Assembly (NCBI RefSeq): GCF_004793975.1
Contig: NZ_SRYB01000004.1
Span: 124,001-188,000, forward strand
Source: Lepagella muris
GTDB lineage: Bacteria; Bacteroidota; Bacteroidia; Bacteroidales; Muribaculaceae
DNA length: 64,000 bases
Reading direction: 5' to 3'
The position numbers and the translations under genes were made by a program. Under the pieces are notes generated by a model. The model did not search any database and was not told where the DNA came from. It saw nothing but the letters and a program-made list of their open reading frames with translations. This document shows positions 1-8,746 of this stretch, piece by piece. How positions within the stretch are numbered: position 1 is the first letter of the stretch; every line of letters begins with the position of its first letter.

Positions 1-70
1 CTGTCGGACTGACGGCGTATATGCCTCTATGACGGAGATTTTTAAAAGGGCGTGCAAATTAGAAGATTAT

Positions 71-105
71 GCATTTTGACTGCAAAAAACTTGCAGTCAA
101 AATGC
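71..105. terminator. Hairpin upstream of recA
   Basis: Two 15-base arms (71-85 and 91-105) are perfectly complementary around a 5-base loop, followed by GTTTGTT. It probably ends transcription of the gene to the left of the window. No gene could be called in positions 1-180. Confidence 0.6.
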
Positions 106-180
106 GTTTGTTAAGAATATTTAAATAAGATGAGTGTCATTTAAATGCCGAAAAATTATGAGTTTAGCAATCAGTTTTAT

Positions 181-188
181 TAACTTTG
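181..188 (+). promoter_or_regulatory. -7 element of the recA promoter
   Basis: TAACTTTG fits the Bacteroidetes primary-sigma -7 consensus TAnnTTTG. It lies about 80 bases before the recA ATG, giving a leader of about 75 bases. No clear LexA-type operator is visible. Confidence 0.5.
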
Positions 189-267
189 CAGTGAAGTTAA
201 AGATCAGGTGAAAAAACGGTATCTTTACTTCGTCAGTACTCGGAATAAAACTAAAACAACGAAATAT

Positions 268-1479
268 ATGGCAAAGAAAAAAGCAGCGGCATCCGCCAAT
301 AGCGGCAGGATCAGTGATATGGATGCGAAGAAGAAAGCCCTTGAAGTGGCAATGCAGCATCTTGAGAAAGATTTTGGATCAGGCACCGTGATGCGTCTTG
401 GCGATGACGCTGTGCAGGATGTGGAGACAGTATCGACAGGTTCGATCGGACTCGACTTCGCGCTCGGCGTCGGCGGACTTCCACGCGGACGAATCACCGA
501 GATCTATGGTGCGGAATCGTCAGGTAAGACCACACTTGCCATCCACGTCATAGCGGAGGCACAGCGTCAGGGTGGCATCTGCGCCATAATCGACGCCGAG
601 CACGCATTCGACCGTTTCTATGCCGAGCAGCTTGGTGTAGACGTCAACAATCTCTGGATCGCTCAACCCGACAACGGCGAGCAGGCTCTCGACATTGCCG
701 AACAGCTTATCAACTCCGGAGCAATCGATGTGCTTGTGATCGACTCCGTTGCAGCATTGACCCCCAAGGCTGAGATAGAGGGTGAGATGGGCGACAAGAA
801 CGTGGGTCTTCATGCCCGTCTGATGAGCCAGGCGATGAGAAAGCTTACGGGAGCGATCTCGCGCACCCGCACATGCTGCATCTTCATCAACCAGATACGT
901 GAGAAGATCGGCGTGATGTTCGGTAACCCGGAGACAACCACAGGCGGTAACGCCCTCAAGTTTTATGCCTCGGTTCGTCTTGAGATACGCCCCTCCTCAT
1001 TCATCAAAGATGGAGAGCAGGCTATCGGACGACTCGTGAAGGTGAAGGTGGTGAAAAACAAGGTTGCGCCCCCATTCATGAAAGCGGAGTTCGAGCTTAT
1101 GTTTGGCGAAGGTATCTCCAAAGCGGGAGAGATCATCGACATGGCAGTGGAATACGGCATCGTGAAGAAGAGCGGCGCATGGTTCTCCTATAATGGCAAC
1201 AAACTCGGTCAGGGTCGCGACGCCGTGAAGCGCGTCATAAGGGAGAATCCCGAACTCATGGCAGAGCTTGAGGTGAAAGTGAAGGAGGCTCTTGCCGCCA
1301 AACGTGATGCTGCACGCAACAAAGTGATCAATCCCTATCTCCCCGGCAATGAGTCAACCCGTTCCGATTCGGATTCCGATGAATCGCCGATGAATGACGA
1401 GGATTTCGGAGAGGATAATGGTGCTGAAGGAGAGGGCGACGATCTCTTCGGCGATGACTTCGAGGTGGATATCGAATGA
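268..1479 (+). CDS. recA: Recombinase RecA
   Basis: RecA binds single-stranded DNA, drives homologous strand exchange using ATP, and activates the SOS response. The 403-residue product has the Walker A motif GAESSGKTT at residues 81-89 and typical core motifs such as the NQIREKIGVMFG stretch. It exceeds the usual 345-350 residues because of a long acidic, Asp/Glu-rich tail (about residues 365-403), a style of tail seen in Bacteroidetes RecA. A GTG at 208 is in frame upstream, but the 20 extra residues are not RecA-like and lie very close to the predicted transcription start, so ATG 268 (MAKKKAAAS) was chosen. The gene is monocistronic, with a strong hairpin immediately downstream. Confidence 0.97.
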   Translation: MAKKKAAASANSGRISDMDAKKKALEVAMQHLEKDFGSGTVMRLGDDAVQDVETVSTGSIGLDFALGVGGLPRGRITEIYGAESSGKTTLAIHVIAEAQRQGGICAIIDAEHAFDRFYAEQLGVDVNNLWIAQPDNGEQALDIAEQLINSGAIDVLVIDSVAALTPKAEIEGEMGDKNVGLHARLMSQAMRKLTGAISRTRTCCIFINQIREKIGVMFGNPETTTGGNALKFYASVRLEIRPSSFIKDGEQAIGRLVKVKVVKNKVAPPFMKAEFELMFGEGISKAGEIIDMAVEYGIVKKSGAWFSYNGNKLGQGRDAVKRVIRENPELMAELEVKVKEALAAKRDAARNKVINPYLPGNESTRSDSDSDESPMNDEDFGEDNGAEGEGDDLFGDDFEVDIE

Positions 1480-1512
1480 AGATCTGACCACTTAAATAAA
1501 TAGAATCTGAAC

Positions 1513-1551
1513 AAATAGCCTGAAAGCGTGCCACACGTTTTCAGGCTATTT
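1513..1551. terminator. recA terminator
   Basis: The arms AAATAGCCTGAAA (1513-1525) and TTTCAGGCTATTT (1539-1551) are perfectly complementary, with a further inner CGTG/CACG pairing. The flanking A and T runs would let it work in either direction. It lies 34 bases after the recA stop. Confidence 0.8.
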
Positions 1552-1696
1552 ATATATAGAGGCAGCGATAAGTGCAGAGGCAGTAATAAGTGGCATATAA
1601 CGACAAAAATGTATTTGGTAAAGAAAATCAGGCATATTGACCGGATTTTATCGGAATATGAATAGCTATTACTTATCGATAGATATATAATTGGAT

Positions 1697-1852
1697 TAAA
1701 TTTGCATTAACGAGTAACACCCCGGAGCATACCCCGACCCGTAAGCCCCAGCCCCTAAAGGGGGAGCACGGATGAGTTTTCTCCAGTTGGTTGCCCAAGC
1801 CCATGGGAGCGAGGTGTCTCTAAACTCTAAATTTTAAATTCTAAATTTTAAA
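1697..1852 (+). promoter_or_regulatory. Leader region of the GH127 gene
   Basis: A -7-like TAAATTTG is at 1697-1704. Between it and the ATG at 1868 lie a GC-rich palindromic stretch (about 1735-1768, CCCCTAAAGGGGG core) and a block of short AAATTCTAAATTTTAAA repeats (1821-1852) like the repeat elements elsewhere in the window. No strong -33 element is visible, so the promoter call is tentative. Confidence 0.35.
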
Positions 1853-1867
1853 ACCATAACCCCTATC

Positions 1868-3892
1868 ATGAAACTACTGAATTTGGCAGCATCCGGTTTT
1901 CTTCTGTTTGGTGCATCATGCGCCGGAGCGGCAGGCTTCAAGGCAGAGAATGTAGATATGCCCTATATCCCTTCATCGACAGACTCCGTGGCTTTACGTC
2001 CGTTGGCACTTGACAAACTTCCCGTAGGCGCAATCAAACCCGAAGGATGGCTGCTGCGTCAGCTCGAACTTCAGCGCGACGGACTCAACGGTCATCTGAG
2101 CGAGATCAGCGCGTGGCTCGACAAGAACAATAACGCATGGCTCGTCAAGGGTGGCGACAGAGGTTGGGAGGAGGTGCCCTACTGGCTTCGCGGCTACAGT
2201 CATCTGGCATTCCTGCTCAATGATCCCGATATGATCAAGGAGTCGCAGTTCTGGATCGACGCCGTGCTCGCCTCCCAGCAGGAGGACGGCTATTTCGGTC
2301 CGGACAATATGCGCAACGGAAAGCGCGAAGTGTGGGCGCAGATGATCATGCTTTGGATCTTGCAAAACTATTATGAATTTACAGCCGATGAACGCGTGCT
2401 CCCCTTCATGAAGCGTTATTTTGAATGGGAGATGGCGCAGGCTGATGAGAATTTCCTGGAGGATTATTGGGAAAACTGCCGAGGCGGCGACAATATGTGG
2501 AGCGTAGTATGGTATTATAATCAGACGGGCGACAAGAGTGTGCTTCCACTCATCGAGAAGATCCACCGCAACAATGCCGACTGCACCAACCCTTCCCGTC
2601 TCCCCAACTGGCACAACGTGAATATCGCGCAATATTTCCGTGAGCCGGCGGAGATGTACCTGCTGACGGGAGATTCCGTCATGCTTGACGCAACGTATAA
2701 CGTCCATGAGATGATACGCCGTAACTTCGGACAGGTGCCGGGAGGTATGTTCGGAGCCGATGAGAATGCACGTATAGGCTACACCGACCCGCGTCAGGGC
2801 ACGGAGACTTGTGGCTTCGCCGAGCAGATACTCTCCGACGGCGTGATGATCGGCATAACGGCAGACCAGCTATGGGCTGAGAATATGGAGGATGTGGCGT
2901 TCAACTCCTTCCCCGCTGCCATGATGCCCGACCTGACGGCTCTGCGCTATATTACGTCGCCCAACCAGACTATCAGTGATTCGGAGAACCATCATCCCGG
3001 CATTGACAACCGTGGTCCCTTCCTCAACATGAACCCCTTCAGCTCACGTTGCTGCCAGCACAATCACGGTCTCGGATGGCCTTCGTTCACTCAGGCGTTG
3101 ACATTCAGCACCAAGGATAAAGGCGTGGCTTATACAGTCTATGCCCCCAACACGGCGACACTGACCGTGGCTGACGGAAAGGTGGTGACAATCACTGAGG
3201 AGACCCAATATCCGTTTGAGGATGTACTGAGGTTTAAGGTATCTACAAAGGATAAGGTTAGTTTCCCGATCTATTTCCGTATCCCGTCATGGACAAAGGA
3301 TGCGAAGGTTACAGTCAACGGCAAGAAAGTCGGTAATCCGCAGCCGGGAGAGTATCTCCGTATAGATGGCGAATGGAAGGATGGAGATGTGGTGGAACTC
3401 AAGTTTCCGATGGAGCTTAGCTTACGCCGTTGGGAGGCTAACCGCAACAGTGCTTCTGTGAATTACGGACCACTCACCCTTTCACTCCGTATCAACGAAC
3501 GCTACGAGAAGGTCAATTCTGCAGAGAAGGCGATAGGCGATTCCAACTGGCTTGAGGGTGCGGATCCGGAGAAATGGCCCACCTACGAGATATATGCGGA
3601 TTCACCGTGGAATTACTCGCTGATACTTCCGGAGGATAATCCGTTTGCCGCCTTTAAGGTGACACGTAAGGAATGGCCTGCTGATAACCAGCCGTTCACA
3701 ATTGATAATGTGCCCCTGGAGATAAAGGCTACAGGTCGTCTTATACCGTCATGGGGTATCGACGAGACCGGTTTGACGGGAGTTCTCCCCGGCGAACGTG
3801 CGAAGCGTTCGGCACAGGTAGATGAGATTACCCTCGTCCCGATGGGAGCCGCACGTCTGCGTATCTCCTCCTTCCCTACATCATCGAAATAA
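1868..3892 (+). CDS. Beta-L-arabinofuranosidase, GH127/GH146 (DUF1680) family
   Basis: The family removes terminal beta-L-arabinofuranose from arabinan side chains and hydroxyproline-linked arabinosides. The 674-residue product starts with a hydrophobic signal peptide (about residues 1-22) and has an (alpha/alpha)-barrel type sequence throughout. The family zinc site Glu-x-Cys...Cys-Cys is present as E313, C315, C395 and C396 (TETCG and RCCQHNHG); by analogy with HypBA1, C395 would be the nucleophile. C18 could be a weak lipoprotein site, but cleavage after AGAAG is as likely. It stands alone, with no SusCD or other glycoside hydrolase adjacent, so it probably works in the periplasm on fragments imported by systems elsewhere. 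Family membership is firm; exact linkage specificity is inferred. Confidence 0.9.
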   Translation: MKLLNLAASGFLLFGASCAGAAGFKAENVDMPYIPSSTDSVALRPLALDKLPVGAIKPEGWLLRQLELQRDGLNGHLSEISAWLDKNNNAWLVKGGDRGWEEVPYWLRGYSHLAFLLNDPDMIKESQFWIDAVLASQQEDGYFGPDNMRNGKREVWAQMIMLWILQNYYEFTADERVLPFMKRYFEWEMAQADENFLEDYWENCRGGDNMWSVVWYYNQTGDKSVLPLIEKIHRNNADCTNPSRLPNWHNVNIAQYFREPAEMYLLTGDSVMLDATYNVHEMIRRNFGQVPGGMFGADENARIGYTDPRQGTETCGFAEQILSDGVMIGITADQLWAENMEDVAFNSFPAAMMPDLTALRYITSPNQTISDSENHHPGIDNRGPFLNMNPFSSRCCQHNHGLGWPSFTQALTFSTKDKGVAYTVYAPNTATLTVADGKVVTITEETQYPFEDVLRFKVSTKDKVSFPIYFRIPSWTKDAKVTVNGKKVGNPQPGEYLRIDGEWKDGDVVELKFPMELSLRRWEANRNSASVNYGPLTLSLRINERYEKVNSAEKAIGDSNWLEGADPEKWPTYEIYADSPWNYSLILPEDNPFAAFKVTRKEWPADNQPFTIDNVPLEIKATGRLIPSWGIDETGLTGVLPGERAKRSAQVDEITLVPMGAARLRISSFPTSSK

Positions 3893-3920
3893 TCACACCG
3901 CTTGCCCAGCGTTGAAACCC

Positions 3921-3966
3921 CACCACGGAGCGCGCAGAGGACACGGAGAAAAATAAAAAACTCCGC
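3921..3966. repeat. CACGGAG-type dispersed repeat, copy 1
   Basis: CCACGGAG, GCGCAGAGG and ACACGGAG words at about 9-base spacing are followed by an A-rich spacer and CTCCGCGG, which partly pairs back. Related copies occur at 12004, 12335, 14338 and 63738. Confidence 0.55.
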
Positions 3967-4045
3967 GGATTATATTAAGGGAATAAAGAAATAAAAGAAA
4001 TTTTATAATTTAAATAACTGGATAATAGCTTCTTAAATAAATTTA

Positions 4046-4077
4046 TGCAAGATTTTTCAAAAATCTTGCATTTTTTT
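4046..4077 (+). terminator. Rho-independent terminator after GH127
   Basis: TGCAAGATTTTT (4046-4057) pairs perfectly with AAAAATCTTGCA (4059-4070) and is followed by seven T bases. It lies 154 bases after the GH127 stop. Confidence 0.75.
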
Positions 4078-4155
4078 GTGAACCAAATGAACTTTCAATT
4101 TGTATTAATATCAGAAAATCGTTTCATGATGTTAGGTTAGTTCGAAAAAGTATTT

Positions 4156-4185
4156 AAAACCGGTCGATGGGAATCGATCGGTTTT
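4156..4185. terminator. Second hairpin in the gap
   Basis: AAAACCGGTCGAT (4156-4168) pairs with ATCGATCGGTTTT (4173-4185) with one G-T pair. It may be a back-up terminator or the end of an unrecognised small RNA. Confidence 0.4.
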
Positions 4186-4450
4186 ATCATTTCAACATGG
4201 TTAAAAAACTTGTTTCATACGCTTATATGTGCAATATTATGGCATATATTTATTGTTGGTCAAATTTGCTATAGTGATACAGCATCTCCGGAGATAAGGT
4301 ATTTAAAATTAATAAATTTTGATTCCGGAAAATCAAAATTTTGTTTTTTAACGGGTAAAATATATCCTCGAAATTGGATTAAATAGCGACAAAAATGCAA
4401 AAATTAAGCATTTTAACATTTCATTTCCCCATTTTTTAACTATTACTGCT

Positions 4451-4480
4451 TTGGCATATTAGTTTTATTGCCTAAATTTG
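4451..4480 (+). promoter_or_regulatory. Orphan Bacteroidetes-type promoter
   Basis: TTG (4451-4453, preceded by a T run), a 19-base spacer and TAAATTTG (4473-4480) match the primary sigma consensus well. No recognisable gene begins within the next 500 bases. Confidence 0.5.
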
Positions 4481-4486
4481 CATATC

Positions 4487-4780
4487 TGCCGGATATTATG
4501 CATTACATTCTTGGCAGACCCGAAGTTCAAGTGAGTTCTAAAAGTACCTACGAATGCAAGTTGATAACTGCTTCAAAGCGATTAGGTCATAAAAAAGTTG
4601 TGAAACTGACGATTATAATTGCTTTTTCGGGACAAGTATCTTCGTGCTTGTGAAATCATGAAGTTCATTCCTGCTGAGCTGTCTCAGTTTCAGCAGGAAT
4701 TCGGTCCCCAGAATTTATACTTGAATTTTGGTTATGGGAGGATGGCATTTTTTGTGAAAAAGATGTCATTCTTTCTTTAA
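4487..4780 (+). other. Gene-poor stretch with hairpin and short open frames
   Basis: This stretch lies downstream of the orphan promoter. It holds a hairpin with 11-base arms (4667-4677 and 4690-4700, core CCTGCTGA/TCAGCAGG) and two short open frames. One, from ATG 4498 to 4653, would give 51 residues; another, from ATG 4659 to 4780, would give 40 residues starting MKFIPAELSQFQQEFG. Neither is recognised. It could be a small RNA of about 210 bases ending at the hairpin, or debris of a lost gene. Confidence 0.25.
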
Positions 4781-4855
4781 GCCCCCCACGCTAAGAAAAT
4801 CACCGCGCTCTCTACGGACTTAGAGGTTTAATTACTGAAGTTTCGCAAGCTGCAC

Positions 4856-5008
4856 TTCAGTGGTTTAAAGTTTAAAGTTTAAAGTTTATAGTTTAATGTT
4901 AAGATTCACGGAAATCCACGAATCTTTTCATTATACAAAATTTAATGATCATAAACCATAAACCATAAACCATAAACATTAAACTTTAAACCTTAAACCT
5001 TAAACCAT
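4856..5008. repeat. Heptad inverted-repeat element, copy A1
   Basis: Left arm: tandem seven-base units of the GTTTAAA/GTTTATA type. Centre: AGATTCACGG...CACGAATCT hairpin. Right arm: tandem units in the opposite sense (CATAAAC, CTTAAAC). The whole could fold into a long imperfect cruciform or RNA hairpin. It ends 58 bases before the next start codon. Sister copies are at 15686, 51229 and 55420. Confidence 0.75.
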
Positions 5009-5018
5009 TTAAGTGTTT

Positions 5019-5062
5019 TCAGATTATTTGCTTAATTTTGTAGGATAAAACTAATAATCTGA
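5019..5062 (+). promoter_or_regulatory. Promoter and possible operator of the TPR regulator
   Basis: TAATTTTG at 5033-5040 is a good -7 element. It is bracketed by a perfect 10-base inverted repeat, TCAGATTATT (5019-5028) and AATAATCTGA (5053-5062), so a repressor bound there would cover the promoter and start site. Confidence 0.45.
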
Positions 5063-5066
5063 ATAA

Positions 5067-6836
5067 ATGCGTCATACGCTTCTTTATATATTGCTCCCGG
5101 TGTTGGTTCTGCTGTCTGTAATTCTTACGTGTTGCGACAGGGCGGAGGATCAGCGGCTGCTCCGTGTGGAACGGATAGTAAATGATTCGCTTGAATCGGC
5201 AACCGCTCTCTTTGAGAGCATCAATCCCGACTCTCTGTCGGAACGTGACCGGTATCTGCATGATTTCCTGTCGGTGAAGATTGCCGACAAGAATTATGTC
5301 ACCCACACCTCCGACAGTCTCATCCTCCGGGTCATCGACCATGAGGAATCACACAAGGGTGACGGCAGGTATGCCGAGGCACTCTATTATGGCGGACGCG
5401 TCTACTCCGATCTCGGCGACTACCCTACCTTCCTGAAATATTTCCAACAATCGCTCGAGCTGTTGCCCGAAGATACCGACAATCTCCGGCTGCGCTCCAC
5501 TGTCTTGAGTCAGACAGGTAGCCTCCTTGAATCACTGAGACTGTTTAACGAGGCAATACCTTATATCAAATCCTCCTTGGATATAAGCCACCGGTTGGGT
5601 GACAGTGTAAATGCAATATACGACTTGCAACTGCTTGGTGCATTATATCTGCGTGCGGAACAGTTTGAAGAAGCCGAGAAATATCTTGGGGAATCAATTG
5701 CCGAGATGAGCGGCAGTAATGCTCAATTACTGCCGATTTCGAAAATGTATCTCGCTCAGGTAAAGTATAGAAAGGGGGAAATTGATTCTGCCTTGAATCT
5801 GATAAGGGATACCCCTGACAATGTGTCTGATGAATGTCGCAACTATGCGCTTATAACCGCATCAAAGGTCTATCTTGCTGCTGAGAAATATGATTCCGCA
5901 TTCATCTATGCGAAGGAATTGATTTCAAGCGATATGCAAATGAATAAGACGGATGGCTATCATTTTCTTCTTTCCGAACTGAATGATAGGTTGGATACTG
6001 ACTCCCTATTGCAATATGTATTGAACTATCGTGATTTTATTGAATCAACGTATGATGAGAATGAGGCGCAACTGACGATTAACCAGCAGAACCTGTATAA
6101 TTATCAGCTGCATGATCAGGCAAGGCAGAAGGCAGAGCAGCACAATATCAGATTGCATTACTGGATTGGAGGGTGCGTGTTTGTCATAATGGCAATGGGT
6201 ATTGCACTGCTATCCTTCAAGAATCGTGAGCAGAAGCATATCATGGATCATCAGAAGGCTCTCAGAAATATAGAGAAGCTCAAACGGGAGTTAAGCATCA
6301 TCAAGGACTCCGTTCAGGAAGATAATGTTTGGAAAGATACCTCACCGGAAATAACCGATGATACGGAATTGGATATGGAGGAGGATATACCTGAGGATAC
6401 AGAGTCCGATACATTGAAAGGGTTGCGGGTGCAATTGAGAAAAGAATTGCGAGATTTGTACGAGCAATCCACCCATCATAAAACAGTCTCACCCACAATC
6501 CTGCAATCCGAGGCGTACAAGTCATTGCAGGATTTGATTTCTGCAAAAAAGATAATAAAGGATAAGAATAAATTATGGGTGGAGCTTGAACGTGTAGTTC
6601 TGGAGAGTTCCCCTAAATTCAAGGAGAATCTGAATCTGCTTACTTTGGGAAAATTGAATGTCGCAGACTTTCAGACAGCCCTCCTCATAAAGTGTGGTAT
6701 CAAGCCTGTGGAGATGGAAATCCTGCTTGGAAGGACTCATGGGGCATTGGTTTCACGACGACAGACCCTCGGACTCAAAGTTTTTGATGAAAAAACCAGT
6801 ATAAAGATTATAGATGGGATAATTCGCTTATTGTAA
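5067..6836 (+). CDS. TPR sensor-regulator with central TM helix and C-terminal HTH-like domain
   Basis: The 589-residue product has a hydrophobic N-terminus that resembles a lipoprotein or signal sequence (residues 4-24, ending in a Cys-Cys-Asp), about six tetratricopeptide-like repeats (residues 60-320), one transmembrane helix (about 364-383), a charged coiled-coil segment, and a C-terminal domain (about 535-589). That domain resembles the HTH end of Bacteroidales TPR regulators: GIKPVEMEILLGRTHGALVSR aligns with the usual recognition-helix stretch. The layout suggests a periplasmic TPR sensor controlling a cytoplasmic DNA-binding domain. It precedes the 6977-11904 gene run and likely controls it (inference). 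A 46-base perfect palindrome follows the stop codon. The same architecture appears in the PUL regulator at 60724. Confidence 0.75.
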   Translation: MRHTLLYILLPVLVLLSVILTCCDRAEDQRLLRVERIVNDSLESATALFESINPDSLSERDRYLHDFLSVKIADKNYVTHTSDSLILRVIDHEESHKGDGRYAEALYYGGRVYSDLGDYPTFLKYFQQSLELLPEDTDNLRLRSTVLSQTGSLLESLRLFNEAIPYIKSSLDISHRLGDSVNAIYDLQLLGALYLRAEQFEEAEKYLGESIAEMSGSNAQLLPISKMYLAQVKYRKGEIDSALNLIRDTPDNVSDECRNYALITASKVYLAAEKYDSAFIYAKELISSDMQMNKTDGYHFLLSELNDRLDTDSLLQYVLNYRDFIESTYDENEAQLTINQQNLYNYQLHDQARQKAEQHNIRLHYWIGGCVFVIMAMGIALLSFKNREQKHIMDHQKALRNIEKLKRELSIIKDSVQEDNVWKDTSPEITDDTELDMEEDIPEDTESDTLKGLRVQLRKELRDLYEQSTHHKTVSPTILQSEAYKSLQDLISAKKIIKDKNKLWVELERVVLESSPKFKENLNLLTLGKLNVADFQTALLIKCGIKPVEMEILLGRTHGALVSRRQTLGLKVFDEKTSIKIIDGIIRLL

Positions 6837-6868
6837 GTAAATTATAAATTGCCGATATAGACAAACAG

Positions 6869-6914
6869 ATGACTGAAAAATGACTGAAATTAATTTCAGT
6901 CATTTTTCAGTCAT
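6869..6914. promoter_or_regulatory. 46-base perfect palindrome (terminator or operator)
   Basis: Positions 6869-6891 and 6892-6914 are exact reverse complements with no loop bases. Each half holds TGACTG twice at 11-base spacing separated by AAAAA. It lies 32 bases after the TPR regulator stop and about 60 before the next gene. It could end transcription, bind the regulator, or both. The words resemble the TGACGGAAAAA array at 60570-60660. Confidence 0.7.
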
Positions 6915-6945
6915 TCGTTTTATCACTATTTTGAAAAGAGGATCG

Positions 6946-6953
6946 TAATTTTG
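6946..6953 (+). promoter_or_regulatory. -7 element before the DUF3244-like gene
   Basis: TAATTTTG fits the -7 consensus and lies 23 bases before ATG 6977. The -33 element at the right spacing is weak, as expected for an activated promoter. Confidence 0.45.
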
Positions 6954-6976
6954 CGGCATCAAAAATTTATTACGAC

Positions 6977-7366
6977 ATGAAAATTTTTTCAAAACTCCTA
7001 CTCATCATGGCGATGCTTGTCAGCCTCACACCGACATACGTTTTCGCCGACAAGACACCTGCCCCTACACGTGTCATCACACTAAAAAAGAAACCACCGA
7101 AAGATTATGGGACACAGTTACCCCCTAATAAACATAGAACCCCTTCGCAACCGATAGAATGCGTCATCTCCTCCAACGTGGTAAGCATTTCAGCAGACAT
7201 ATCCACATCCGACATTCTCTCCTACGAGATATGGGATACGGCTGGCGAAGTATGCCTGGCATCTTTCATTGACGAGTCGGATTTCATAGAATACGTTTTC
7301 GCCAATGACCAGGAGATGCAAATCCAATTCGTCACAGAATCATACGTCCTCGCAGGATTCCTATAA
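6977..7366 (+). CDS. DUF3244-like small secreted protein
   Basis: The 129-residue product has a clear signal peptide (residues 1-24, cleavage after VFA) and a Pro/Lys-rich linker. The small beta-rich domain (about 55-129) has the pattern of DUF3244 proteins, short Ig-like modules common in Bacteroidales: an I-x-x-N-V-V-S-I opening followed by S-Y-E-I-W-D-T-A-G-E-V. The function of the family is not known. It is the first gene of a same-strand run reaching 11904 and lies just after the TPR regulator. The family match is by eye. Confidence 0.6.
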   Translation: MKIFSKLLLIMAMLVSLTPTYVFADKTPAPTRVITLKKKPPKDYGTQLPPNKHRTPSQPIECVISSNVVSISADISTSDILSYEIWDTAGEVCLASFIDESDFIEYVFANDQEMQIQFVTESYVLAGFL

Positions 7367-7405
7367 TGTAAACTATAAAAAATAATTACCATAAAAATAA
7401 CAATC

Positions 7406-8263
7406 ATGAATTTAAAAAGATTTAGATCTGCGTATTTGTTGCTGTCTTTAATGACAGTTGCATGTTCTCAAGAAGTTGTAAACGAAAGTTTGTCTGAAAA
7501 GTCAGAGTCTGATGAAGAGGAACTTATCGTAAAATATAATGGCAAAACTTATACTACGCAAGTAGTATATGAAGGTGATTCAGTAATATATTTGAATCAA
7601 GAATATGCCGATATCTATGAAAATGAAATCAAAACAGCTACGGATCTTGCAATATACCTGCACAAAGATGAATCTGGAAGAGATATCGTTGAATACTATA
7701 ATTCTGAAGAAGATCTTCAAGAAAGTGTGAATATCTCTATTATTGAAAATATGCCAGTGGAGAACATATCAACGACATTAACAAGAGGAAGCAATACACT
7801 TTATGAGATTCCTATTGATGGTAAAATTCTTGGAGAAGCATTGATGTTTGATGACAAGGGATATAGTGATCGACGAGTGAAATTAAAAGTTACAGAGAAA
7901 CTATATCAATTTATTCCTCATTTGAAGGCTTTTGCAAATTTTAATGATAAAACATCTTCAATAAAAGTATATAATTATATGTCTCCAAATGGAAAATATA
8001 ATGGCGACCGTTGGGCTCCAACAGGAGGGGTGCCAGGCAATGATTATATATTGGGGAAAGATTTAAGGACATGTCTTTTAGGTTATCAAAATATAAACTA
8101 TAAAGGAGATGTGCTATATTGTGTGTCTAACGAATCAGGAGATCCTAATCCTCATGAAGATTATGATTTAAAAAAGATTGGATGGAATGACAAGATTTCT
8201 TCTGTAGAATTTAAAATTATCCGAGAGGATGAGATATCTGAATACTATCCACCTCACGATTAA
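7406..8263 (+). CDS. Lipoprotein with C-terminal beta/gamma-crystallin-like motif
   Basis: The 285-residue product has a lipoprotein signal with lipobox Cys20 (LMTVAC). Most of it is not recognised. The C-terminal segment (about residues 225-276) looks like a beta/gamma-crystallin Greek-key motif: a G-Y-x-N-x-N-Y-x-G-D opening and the typical D-K-I-S-S-V-E-F closing strand. Such motifs often bind calcium. The gene is markedly AT-rich compared with recA or mfd. It is the second gene of the run ending with a TonB receptor and a DUF4249 lipoprotein, so it is probably a surface or periplasmic partner of them. The crystallin match is by eye. Confidence 0.65.
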   Translation: MNLKRFRSAYLLLSLMTVACSQEVVNESLSEKSESDEEELIVKYNGKTYTTQVVYEGDSVIYLNQEYADIYENEIKTATDLAIYLHKDESGRDIVEYYNSEEDLQESVNISIIENMPVENISTTLTRGSNTLYEIPIDGKILGEALMFDDKGYSDRRVKLKVTEKLYQFIPHLKAFANFNDKTSSIKVYNYMSPNGKYNGDRWAPTGGVPGNDYILGKDLRTCLLGYQNINYKGDVLYCVSNESGDPNPHEDYDLKKIGWNDKISSVEFKIIREDEISEYYPPHD

Positions 8264-8332
8264 GACTCAGATTATTATATAGGTATTAAGGTTGTAGATG
8301 TAATTTTTATGATTACTAAAAAGTGAAGTAAT

Positions 8333-8743
8333 ATGAAAAATTTTATTATAATTATAACCACATTGTTTGCGATGTTATGTGGAACATCTTGTTCAAAAGA
8401 AGGCTCCGGAGAAGGAGGTGAAAATATAGCTTATATTTCCGGTGATTACGGAGAAGGAAAGCAGTATAAATTATCAGCTACGCTTAACGGAGAAGAATTG
8501 AAGTCAACAGGGTATGTATCTTTTATTACTCATGACTTTAAGATAGGAGATTTTACTCTCGTTGATATCGTTCCAGATATACAAAAAGTTGAATTGAAAG
8601 ATGTATCTCTTGAGGAGATTGAGACTGAGGAAATTTATGAAGTGAAATTTGACGGAACAACAACTATTATCGGACATGGGAATATTGGCATATCTGGGAA
8701 AATAAAGGGTGGCACAATGTTCCTTGCCGTAAGTATAGAGTAG
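8333..8743 (+). CDS. Small hypothetical lipoprotein
   Basis: The 136-residue product has a lipoprotein signal ending at Cys20 (GTSC). The mature part begins with a Gly/Glu-rich linker and then alternates short hydrophobic and polar stretches, suggesting a small beta-barrel of the lipocalin or calycin kind often seen in Bacteroidales lipoproteins (inference). It ends 3 bases before the TonB receptor start, so the two are probably co-translated. No specific family is recognised. Confidence 0.6.
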   Translation: MKNFIIIITTLFAMLCGTSCSKEGSGEGGENIAYISGDYGEGKQYKLSATLNGEELKSTGYVSFITHDFKIGDFTLVDIVPDIQKVELKDVSLEEIETEEIYEVKFDGTTTIIGHGNIGISGKIKGGTMFLAVSIE

Positions 8744-8746
8744 CGT

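Noticed and set aside
1994..2707. Long open frame (237 codons) antisense to the GH127 gene
   Set aside because: The sense strand encodes a full glycosidase with its metal site; the antisense product has no recognisable features.
4667..4700. End of an insertion sequence
   Set aside because: The palindrome is isolated, with no partner end and no transposase gene within reach.
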